A model generated the notes under the pieces. That model saw only the letters and a list, made by a program, of their open reading frames with translations. It made no database searches and was not told the origin of the DNA. A program made the translations under genes and the position numbers. Of a stretch of DNA of 11,962 bases, positions 6,285 to 11,962 are shown one piece after another (positions within the stretch are counted from its first letter, which is position 1; every line of letters starts with the position of its first letter). The DNA comes from Sinorhizobium sp. (GTDB taxonomy: Bacteria; Pseudomonadota; Alphaproteobacteria; Rhizobiales; Rhizobiaceae). The stretch covers positions 1 through 11,962 of the forward strand of contig JAPSJG010000061.1 in NCBI GenBank assembly GCA_031178305.1, in the 5' to 3' direction.

Positions 6285-6974
6285 ATGACTTCAGCGAAAA
6301 GCGCACAGCAGGAAAGTCGCGTGCAGGAGCAGGAACAGCAGGCAGGGAGCGGCGGTCGGCGTCCCGCCGGCGCGGATCCGGTGAAGCGCGAACAGATCCT
6401 CGAAGGTGCCAAGCGCGTCTTCATGCGCAGCAACTTCGATGCAGCCAGCATGAACGACATCACCCGCGAAGCGGGCGTTTCGAAGGGCACCCTCTACGTC
6501 TATTTCGAGAACAAGGAAGATCTGTTCGAGGCGCTGATCGCGCGGGAGCGAAACCGCATCGTCAGCAGCATCAAGCAGTCGCTGAACGACCATGATCCGA
6601 TTGAGCAAGCACTTCACGATTTCGGGGTGACGCTTGTCACCAGCATCACCTCCGACTACACGATCCGCGCTATGCGCACCGTGCTCGGCGTAATCGACCG
6701 CATGCCGCGGCTGGCGCAACGCTTCTTTACTGCCACGCCGGAAAACGGCTACACGGTCCTGAAGGCCTACCTCGACCAGCAAGTGATCAAGGGCACGCTC
6801 TCGATCGATGACACGGAACTTTCGGCGAAACAGTTCATCGAGCTTTCGATGGCCGGGCTTTTCAAGGGCCGCCTCTTCGGCATGTGCGATGCGGTCCCGG
6901 CCGAGCAGATCGAAAGGAACGTCTCATCGGCCATCCGCGTTTTCATGGCCGCCTATGGAAGAGAAGCGCGCTGA
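6285..6974 (+). CDS. emrR: TetR-family repressor of the emrAB efflux operon
   Basis: A 229-residue TetR-family protein. After a Gln/Glu-rich, probably disordered N-terminus (1-30), the helix-turn-helix spans about 33-79, with the classic MNDITREAGVSKGTLYVYFE (56-75) followed by NKEDLF. The rest is the alpha-helical ligand-binding and dimerisation domain. It is divergent from emrA, and two matching palindromes lie between them. In S. meliloti EmrR represses emrAB and is relieved by flavonoids; the same role is inferred here. I start at ATG 6285. The GAGGAG at 6263-6268 is 16 bases away, unusually far, so an upstream start such as GTG 6261 cannot be excluded, though it has no good site of its own. 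The stop is 11 bases from the end of the convergent VOC gene. Confidence 0.92.
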   Translation: MTSAKSAQQESRVQEQEQQAGSGGRRPAGADPVKREQILEGAKRVFMRSNFDAASMNDITREAGVSKGTLYVYFENKEDLFEALIARERNRIVSSIKQSLNDHDPIEQALHDFGVTLVTSITSDYTIRAMRTVLGVIDRMPRLAQRFFTATPENGYTVLKAYLDQQVIKGTLSIDDTELSAKQFIELSMAGLFKGRLFGMCDAVPAEQIERNVSSAIRVFMAAYGREAR

Positions 6975-6985
6975 TACAAATATTT

Positions 6986-7363
6986 CTAAGCCGGACTGCA
7001 CATCTGCAGGCGATTGCCGAAGGGATCGTAGAAGCTCGCGAAGGTTACGAAGCCGGGAAATACCTGCGCGTCCTCGCACCGCACGCCGCGACGGCGCAGT
7101 TCCTCGACCGCTGAATGGCAATCCTCGACGTTGAGGACAATGGTGGTTCCCCTCGAGGGCGCCCAGCCGCTCTCGGCCAATGTCACCGAAACGTTTCCAT
7201 CCGTTCCGCCAGGAGAGAACTCGATCCAGCCCGCCTCGGGCAGGTCGTAGATCGGCTTCCCGAAACCAAGCACGTTTGCATAGCAGTCCCGCGCCCGATC
7301 AAAATCGGTTACCGAGATCGAGACGACATTGATGCCGCGGAACAAGGCGACGGTTGCGGACAT
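6986..7363 (-). CDS. VOC/glyoxalase-fold protein
   Basis: A 125-residue single-module vicinal oxygen chelate protein: a first beta-alpha unit INVVSISVTDFDRARDCYAN (11-30) with VLGF, a central WIEFSPGG strand region (46-53), a second unit TTIVLNVEDCHSAVEELRRR (73-92), and the family's closing FYDPFGNRLQM (111-121). VOC proteins include glyoxalase I, extradiol dioxygenases and fosfomycin or bleomycin resistance proteins. The usual first-strand His ligand is not evident, so metal catalysis is uncertain and the function stays open. ATG 7363 is used; a TTG at 7378 would add five residues but lacks a ribosome site. It is convergent with emrR (11-base gap, no room for a separate terminator) and divergent from the terC-like gene. 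Confidence 0.85.
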   Translation of the reverse strand: MSATVALFRGINVVSISVTDFDRARDCYANVLGFGKPIYDLPEAGWIEFSPGGTDGNVSVTLAESGWAPSRGTTIVLNVEDCHSAVEELRRRGVRCEDAQVFPGFVTFASFYDPFGNRLQMCSPA

Positions 7364-7683
7364 ACTTGCAAACTTCAATCAGGAAATTTGCTGGGTCGAG
7401 CAGAACGACTGCTGAGGACGTCGAAGGAAACTGTCGACGCGTGCTGCGCATACCCCTAAAGCGCCGCGCGTCTGATCAGACGCGCAAGGTCGCTGCAGCC
7501 CTACCGCGCAACTACGATCGGTCCTCATAAAAGAGTGATCGCTTCGCATCGCAACGACGCCGCGAAAGAGGCGGCGGTGCTTGCGACTTTCAGAAGTATC
7601 CTTAAATACTGCGACGATCTTGCGCGACGACGCGCCGGAAGCGGTATCCGCTTTGCTGATGGTAGGAAAGGAAAAGATCGCCG
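7364..7683. other. Intergenic region between the VOC gene and the terC-like gene
   Basis: These 320 bases hold no convincing gene. Visible items are a 6-bp hairpin CGTCGA/TCGACG (7419-7439), a nested palindromic repeat (7456-7498, listed separately) and a small perfect hairpin AAGCGG-TAT-CCGCTT (7639-7653) just before the terC-like ribosome site. Promoters for both flanking genes must lie here. The only candidate I see is TTGCGA (7583-7588) about 16 bases before TAAATA, facing the terC-like gene, and it is weak. I looked for the yybP-ykoY manganese riboswitch often found before terC relatives and did not see its conserved blocks. Confidence 0.5.
7456..7498. repeat. Nested palindromic intergenic repeat of a Sinorhizobium-like type
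   Basis: The core GCGCGTCTGATCAGACGCGC (7466-7485) is a perfect 20-base palindrome. Outer arms CTAAAGCG (7456-7463) and CGCTGCAG (7491-7498) pair at 6 of 8 positions, giving a nested stem. I recall a very abundant Sinorhizobium intergenic element of the form AGCGCCGCGCGTC...GACGCGC...CGCTGTAG, and this looks like a copy of it. It sits between two divergently transcribed genes, so it is not acting as a terminator for either. Family membership is from memory and unchecked. Confidence 0.65.
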
Positions 7684-8439
7684 ATGCAGGAAATTCTCAC
7701 GCTTGTCCAAAGCCCCGAGGCTTGGGTCGCCCTGATCACGCTCGTCGTCATGGAGGTCGTGCTCGGCATCGACAACCTGATCTTCATCTCGATCCTCACC
7801 AACAAATTGCCGGCGGCTCACCGGGTCAGCGCCCGCCGCATCGGTATCGGGCTCGCGCTCTTCATGCGCCTGGCGCTGCTCGGCACCATTGCCTGGATCG
7901 TGCAACTGACCCAGCCGGTCTTCGAAGCCTTCGGCCACGGCTTCTCCTGGAAGGACATGATCCTGATTGCCGGCGGGCTTTTCCTCGTGTGGAAGGCGAC
8001 GAAAGAAATCCACCACAGCGTTGATCCGAAAGATCACGCGGAGGATTTCATCGCCACCTCGGCGATCAACAGCTTCGCCTCCGCAATTGGACAGATCCTG
8101 CTGCTCGACCTCGTGTTCTCCGTCGACAGCATCATCACCGCCGTCGGCATGACGCCGCACCTGCCGATCATGGTCACCGCGGTCGTCATCGCCGTTGCCG
8201 TTATGCTCTTTGCAGCAACGCCGCTGGCCAACTTCATCGAGCGGAACCCGACCATCGTGATGCTGGCGCTCGCCTTCCTGCTGATGATCGGCACAACGCT
8301 GATTGCCGAAGGCATGGGCTTCCACGTCCCGAAGGGCTACGTCTATGCGGCAATGGCCTTCTCGGCGCTGGTCGAGGGCCTCAACATGATAGCCCGCAAC
8401 GCTCGGCTGAAGAAGCAACGGGCCGAGAAGATTCACTAA
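7684..8439 (+). CDS. TerC-family integral membrane protein
   Basis: A 251-residue polytopic membrane protein with about seven hydrophobic segments. It carries the two acidic membrane signatures of the family: EVVLGIDNLIF (24-34) in the first helix and LLDLVFSVDSI (139-149). The second half has VTAVVIAVAVMLF and MLALAFLLMIGTTLIAEGMG. Length and layout fit the short TerC type (E. coli YgdQ-like). TerC relatives are tied to tellurite resistance and, in better-studied cases, to manganese export; which applies here is unknown. The ATG is preceded by AGGAAAGGAAAAG. No ter operon partners are nearby, so a general metal-homeostasis role is more likely than a tellurite system. It stands alone, with a hairpin 11 bases after the stop. 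Confidence 0.9.
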   Translation: MQEILTLVQSPEAWVALITLVVMEVVLGIDNLIFISILTNKLPAAHRVSARRIGIGLALFMRLALLGTIAWIVQLTQPVFEAFGHGFSWKDMILIAGGLFLVWKATKEIHHSVDPKDHAEDFIATSAINSFASAIGQILLLDLVFSVDSIITAVGMTPHLPIMVTAVVIAVAVMLFAATPLANFIERNPTIVMLALAFLLMIGTTLIAEGMGFHVPKGYVYAAMAFSALVEGLNMIARNARLKKQRAEKIH

Positions 8440-8450
8440 TCGCGTCTCCG

Positions 8451-8475
8451 GGAGGCCCGCAGTTTGCGGGCCTCC
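8451..8475 (+). terminator. Strong hairpin after the terC-like gene (terminator-like, no U-tract)
   Basis: GGAGGCCCGCA (8451-8461), GTT and TGCGGGCCTCC (8465-8475) form a perfect 11-bp inverted repeat beginning 11 bases past the stop. No T-run follows on either strand, so it may work as a weak terminator or a 3'-end stabiliser rather than a classical intrinsic terminator. Confidence 0.6.
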
Positions 8476-8708
8476 ATGGTGGAAAATGGCCCGGTTCCGC
8501 CGCGCTGCGGAACGATCATCACTGCAGAAGCAGTCGCCTTCCGGTTTCCGTTGACATAGGGGGCTTTCTATGGTCTCACCCCTGCCGACTGGAATTGCCC
8601 GCCGACACCGCCGGTAGAGCGCCCCTGTGGGCCTTTCCTTCCCATAAGATACGCGCCCGCTCGCTGGTAATCGGCAAGGGGCTAAAGCACGTCAAGACGG
8701 GCAAGACC

Positions 8709-10166
8709 ATGGCAGATTCAGCAGTCCGAGTGCGCATTGCGCCCTCCCCCACCGGCGAACCGCATGTCGGCACCGCTTATATCGCGCTGTTCAACTATCT
8801 CTTCGCGAAGAAGCACGGCGGCGAGTTCATCCTGCGCATCGAGGATACCGATGCGACGCGCTCGACGCCGGAATTCGAGAAGAAGGTGCTCGATGCGCTC
8901 AAATGGTGCGGCCTGAAATGGTCGGAAGGCCCCGATATCGGCGGCCCCTACGGTCCCTATCGCCAGAGCGACCGCAAGGACATCTACAGGCCCTATGTCG
9001 AGAGGATCGTCGCACACGGACATGGCTTCCGCTGTTTCTGCACGCCCGAGCGACTGGAAGAGATGCGCGAGGCGCAGCGGGCCGCCGGCAAGCCGCCGAA
9101 ATATGACGGCCTGTGCTTGAACCTCTCGGCCGAGGAAGTGACGGCGCGCGTCGCCGCGGGCGAGCCGCATGTCGTGCGCATGAAGATCCCGGCCGAAGGC
9201 TCCTGCAAGTTCCATGACGGAGTCTATGGCGATGTCGAGATCCCGTGGGATGCGGTCGACATGCAGGTGCTCTTAAAGGCCGACGGCATGCCGACCTATC
9301 ACCTCGCGAACGTCGTCGACGACCACCTGATGAAGATCACCCACGTCGCGCGTGGCGAGGAATGGCTCGCCTCCGTGCCGAAGCACATCCTGATCTATCA
9401 GTATCTCGGCCTCGAACCGCCGAAGTTCATGCATCTGTCGCTGATGCGCAATGCCGACAAGTCGAAGCTGTCGAAGCGCAAGAACCCGACCTCCATCTCC
9501 TATTACACGGCTCTCGGCTATCTGCCGGAAGCGCTGATGAACTTTCTGGGCCTCTTCTTCATCCAGATCGCCGAAGGCGAGGAGCTCCTGACGATGGAGG
9601 AACTGGCTGAGAAGTTCGATCCGGAAAACCTTTCGAAAGCCGGCGCGATCTTCGACATCCAGAAGCTCGATTGGCTGAATGCTCGCTGGATCCGCGAGAA
9701 GCTCTCCGAGGAGGAATTCGCCGCCCGCGTCTTCGCCTGGGCGTCGGAGAACGAGCGCCTTAGGGAAGGACTGAAACTCTCGCAGTCACGCATTTCGAAG
9801 CTCGGGGAACTGCCGGACCTCGCCGCCTTTCTGTTCAAGTCGGATCTCGGCCTGCAGCCCGCCGCCTTTGCTGGGGTGAAGGCCACGCCCGAGGAGGTGC
9901 TCGACATCCTGAACACGGTTCAGCCGCATCTCGAAAAGATCCTCGAATGGAACAAGGAATCGATCGAAGCGGAACTGCGCGCCGTCGCCGAAGCGACGGG
10001 CAAGAAGTTGAAGGCGATCGTCGCGCCGCTCTTCGTCGCCGTCTCGGGCTCGCAGCGCTCGCTGCCGCTCTTCGATTCGATGGAACTGCTCGGCCGCGCG
10101 GTCGTCCGCCAGCGCCTGAAGGTGGCGTCGCAGGTGGTTGCCTCCATGGTCGGCAGCGGAAAGTAA
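8709..10166 (+). CDS. gltX: Glutamyl-tRNA synthetase
   Basis: A 485-residue class I aminoacyl-tRNA synthetase that charges tRNA-Glu. The Rossmann entry RVRIAPSPTGEPHVGTAY (7-24) contains the HIGH-type motif HVGT (19-22). LRIEDTDATRS and GPYRQSDR follow, with a Cys-rich insertion CFC...KYDGLC resembling the zinc site of the family. The KMSKS-type motif is KSKLSKRK (251-258). The C-terminal half is the helical anticodon-binding domain. The ATG at 8709 matches the usual start (MADSAVRVRIAPSPTG). The frame is open from 8595, but the extra 38 residues do not look like the family, and 8709 itself has only a weak ribosome site. It is the first gene of a gltX-lysS operon. Nothing indicates whether a second gltX exists elsewhere. 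Confidence 0.97.
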   Translation: MADSAVRVRIAPSPTGEPHVGTAYIALFNYLFAKKHGGEFILRIEDTDATRSTPEFEKKVLDALKWCGLKWSEGPDIGGPYGPYRQSDRKDIYRPYVERIVAHGHGFRCFCTPERLEEMREAQRAAGKPPKYDGLCLNLSAEEVTARVAAGEPHVVRMKIPAEGSCKFHDGVYGDVEIPWDAVDMQVLLKADGMPTYHLANVVDDHLMKITHVARGEEWLASVPKHILIYQYLGLEPPKFMHLSLMRNADKSKLSKRKNPTSISYYTALGYLPEALMNFLGLFFIQIAEGEELLTMEELAEKFDPENLSKAGAIFDIQKLDWLNARWIREKLSEEEFAARVFAWASENERLREGLKLSQSRISKLGELPDLAAFLFKSDLGLQPAAFAGVKATPEEVLDILNTVQPHLEKILEWNKESIEAELRAVAEATGKKLKAIVAPLFVAVSGSQRSLPLFDSMELLGRAVVRQRLKVASQVVASMVGSGK

Positions 10167-10176
10167 GGACAAGACG

Positions 10177-11673
10177 ATGAATCCGAAGACTGAAAACGCC
10201 GGCCTTTCCTCCGACGCAACCGAAGTGCGCGCCCAGAAGCTGGAACTCCTGCGCGAGCAGATCGGCGACGTCTACCCGGCGCGTTTTCATCGCACCATCA
10301 CCAATGCCGAACTCGCCGAGAAATATGCCGGGCTCGAGCCGGACACGGAAAGCGGCGAGACGGTGACCGTTGCCGGCCGGGTCTTCTCCTCGCGCAATTC
10401 CGGGATGTTCATGGATCTCCATGACGCTTCCGGCAAGATCCAGATCTTCTCGCACAAGGACACAACGCCCGAAGAGGCTCGCGCCCTGCTCCCGATGATA
10501 GATCTCGGCGACATCATCGGCGTCACCGGCGAGGTCCGCCGCACCAAGCGCGGCGAACTGACGGTGAACGCCAAAGAGATCACCATGCTCTGCAAGTCGC
10601 TCTTGCCGATGCCGGAGAAGTATCACGGCCTTGCCGATATCGAGACGCGCTACCGCAAGCGCTATCTCGACGTCATGGTCAACGAGGAATCGAAGCTGCG
10701 CTTCCAGCAGCGGAGCCGCATCGTCTCGAGCCTGCGGCGCTTCCTTGAGGACGAGGGCTTCATGGAGGTGGAGACGCCGATGCTGCAGCCGATCTATGGC
10801 GGCGCGACGGCCGAACCCTTCAAGACGCACCACAACACGCTGAAGCTCGACATGTATCTGCGCATCGCGCCCGAGCTTTACCTGAAGCGCGTGCTGGTTT
10901 CCGGCCTCACCGACAAGGTGTTCGAGATCAATCGCAACTTCCGCAACGAAGGCGTATCCACCCGGCACAATCCGGAATTCACCATGATGGAGTGCTACTG
11001 GGCCTATGCGGATTACGAAGACATGATGGGCCTCGTCGAACGCATGTTCGAGGCGCTGGCGCTGGCCGTCCACGGCAAGACCGAGTTCGAATTCGGCGAC
11101 AAGCAATTGTCCTTCAATGGCCCCTTCCCCCGCGTCTCGATGCCGGCGGCCGTGAAGGATGCGATCGGCGTCGACTTCCTCGCCATCAAGACCGACGAGG
11201 AGGCGCGCGAGGCGGCCAGAAATGCCGGCCTCGAGGTCGAGAAGGATGCGACCTGGGGCGAGGTGCTCGCCTTCATCTTCGAGGAAAGGGTCGAAGCGAC
11301 GCTGATCCAGCCGGCCCACGTCATCCACTTCCCGAAGGACATTTCTCCCTTCGCCAAGGAGGTGCCGGGCGAGCCGCGGCTCGTGGAACGATTCGAGACC
11401 TATTGCAACGGCTGGGAAATCGGCAACGCCTTCTCCGAGCTCAACGATCCAGTCGAGCAGCGGGCGCGCATGGTCGAGCAGATGGAACAGTCGCACGCCC
11501 GCGGCGAGACGGAGAAGACGCTCGACGAAGACTTCCTCGATGCCATGGACCAAGGCATGCCGCCCGCCGGCGGCCTCGGCATCGGCGTCGACCGGCTGAT
11601 CATGCTGCTCACCAATTCGCCGTCGATCCGCGACGTCATTCTCTTCCCGGCCCGCCGCCACAAGGTCGACTGA
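10177..11673 (+). CDS. lysS: Lysyl-tRNA synthetase, class II
   Basis: A 498-residue class II lysyl-tRNA synthetase. It has an N-terminal OB-fold for the anticodon (VTVAGRVFSSRNSGMFMDLH, about 62-81), then motif 1 around FMEVETPMLQPIYGGA (195-210), motif 2 FEINRNFRNEGVSTRHNPEF (249-268) with its ATP-binding arginines, and motif 3 GGLGIGVDRLIMLLT (465-479). It ends FPARRHKVD. It charges tRNA-Lys in the cytoplasm. The ATG at 10177 has TAAGGA about 8 bases upstream, overlapping the gltX stop; the gap between the genes is 10 bases, so they are surely co-transcribed. This is class II, not the class I LysRS found in some alphaproteobacteria. A rho-independent terminator follows. Confidence 0.95.
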   Translation: MNPKTENAGLSSDATEVRAQKLELLREQIGDVYPARFHRTITNAELAEKYAGLEPDTESGETVTVAGRVFSSRNSGMFMDLHDASGKIQIFSHKDTTPEEARALLPMIDLGDIIGVTGEVRRTKRGELTVNAKEITMLCKSLLPMPEKYHGLADIETRYRKRYLDVMVNEESKLRFQQRSRIVSSLRRFLEDEGFMEVETPMLQPIYGGATAEPFKTHHNTLKLDMYLRIAPELYLKRVLVSGLTDKVFEINRNFRNEGVSTRHNPEFTMMECYWAYADYEDMMGLVERMFEALALAVHGKTEFEFGDKQLSFNGPFPRVSMPAAVKDAIGVDFLAIKTDEEAREAARNAGLEVEKDATWGEVLAFIFEERVEATLIQPAHVIHFPKDISPFAKEVPGEPRLVERFETYCNGWEIGNAFSELNDPVEQRARMVEQMEQSHARGETEKTLDEDFLDAMDQGMPPAGGLGIGVDRLIMLLTNSPSIRDVILFPARRHKVD

Positions 11674-11695
11674 GCCAAGATAATCTCATGCAAGA

Positions 11696-11725
11696 GAGCC
11701 CGTCGCGCGAGCGGTGGGCTTTTTC
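11696..11725 (+). terminator. Rho-independent terminator of the gltX-lysS operon
   Basis: AGCCC (11697-11701) pairs with GGGCT (11716-11720), with an inner CGC/GCG pairing across mismatches, and is followed directly by a five-T run. It starts 23 bases after the lysS stop. The opposite strand lacks a clear T-run, so it probably does not serve the convergent gene equally well. Confidence 0.78.
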
Positions 11726-11754
11726 TGTCATTCTCGAAACCGGATAACGTGGGC

Positions 11755-11962
11755 TCAATGCCCGCCATGTGCCTCGACCGCTATGGCCGCGTGCTCACCG
11801 GCCTGCGCGACCTCCGTGCCTTCGGCACCCACGGCGCCGGGATCCTCGCATAGTGAGCGGTCCTCCATCCTGGCCATCATGCCACGGATCTCGTCAAGCC
11901 CGAGACTGACCACCTGGCCGTGGAACATGCCCATCTGATTGGCCGTGCCGTCGTTGTAGGAA
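11755..11962 (-). CDS. Unrecognised protein, C-terminal part (cut by window edge)
   Basis: The last 68 residues of a minus-strand gene, ending TGA at 11755-11757. The other two minus-strand frames are broken by stops, and the third codon positions here are GC-rich, so it is very likely real. The visible part begins SYNDGTANQMGMFHGQVVSL, continues GLDEIRGMMARMEDRSLCED and ends in an Ala/Glu/His-rich tail (EHAAIAVEAHGGH). I do not recognise the family. The Met- and His-rich content with a GGH end is compatible with metal binding, but that is speculation. It is convergent with lysS, whose terminator lies 30 bases away. Confidence 0.7.
   Translation of the reverse strand, partial: SYNDGTANQMGMFHGQVVSLGLDEIRGMMARMEDRSLCEDPGAVGAEGTEVAQAGEHAAIAVEAHGGH

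Noticed and set aside
7500..7683. yybP-ykoY manganese riboswitch ahead of the terC-like gene
   Set aside because: The conserved sequence blocks of that riboswitch are not visible; only a small unrelated hairpin is present.
7525..8436. Minus-strand open frame of 303 codons opposite the terC-like gene
   Set aside because: Asp/Glu/His-rich shadow of a hydrophobic membrane protein, with no supporting motif.
8551..8579. TTGACA at 8551-8556 as a gltX promoter
   Set aside because: The -35 is perfect, but the only -10-like sequence (TATGGT) is 12 bases away, too close, and nothing suitable occurs at 16-18 bases.
9835..11661. Minus-strand open frame of 608 codons opposite lysS and the end of gltX
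   Set aside because: It spans two complete synthetase genes in antisense, is low-complexity (Arg/Ala/Glu/Asp-rich) and has no family features; it is a shadow of high GC3 coding.

Overview
The window looks like chromosomal DNA from a fast-growing rhizobium, most likely Sinorhizobium/Ensifer. The protein sequences are alphaproteobacterial. The emrR-emrA-emrB block and the neighbouring terC-like, gltX and lysS genes recall the Sinorhizobium meliloti chromosome as I remember it (not checked by search). Intergenic spaces hold sequences resembling the palindromic repeats common in Sinorhizobium. Coding density is high and coding regions are GC-rich.

Layout. 1-278 (-): N-terminus of a LacI-family regulator that runs off the left edge; a near-perfect palindrome just upstream may be its operator. 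279-545: its promoter region plus a RIME-like repeat. 546-2970 (-): a tight two-gene operon of a cytochrome P450 followed by an LpxL/HtrB-type acyltransferase. 2971-3214: gap. 3215-6038 (-): emrB and emrA, a DHA2-type efflux pump and its periplasmic adaptor. 6039-6284: compact divergent control region with two matching EmrR-type palindromes. 6285-6974 (+): emrR, TetR family. 6986-7363 (-): small VOC/glyoxalase-fold protein, convergent with emrR. 7364-7683: 320-base gap with a nested palindromic repeat. 7684-8439 (+): TerC-family membrane protein, followed by a perfect hairpin. 8709-10166 and 10177-11673 (+): gltX and lysS, close together and ended by a rho-independent terminator. 11755-11962 (-): C-terminal end of an unrecognised protein that runs off the right edge.

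How it works together. EmrR probably represses both itself and emrAB from the shared region; in S. meliloti the homologous system is known to respond to flavonoids such as luteolin. The gltX-lysS pair is housekeeping. The P450-acyltransferase pair is the accessory part: it suggests oxidation of a lipid or hydrophobic substrate coupled to acyl transfer, but the substrate cannot be read from sequence. The most notable signals are the completely overlapping emrR/emrA promoters, each with an operator just past its predicted start point, and the P450-acyltransferase operon. I saw no CRISPR array, tRNA, rRNA, transposase or phage gene.
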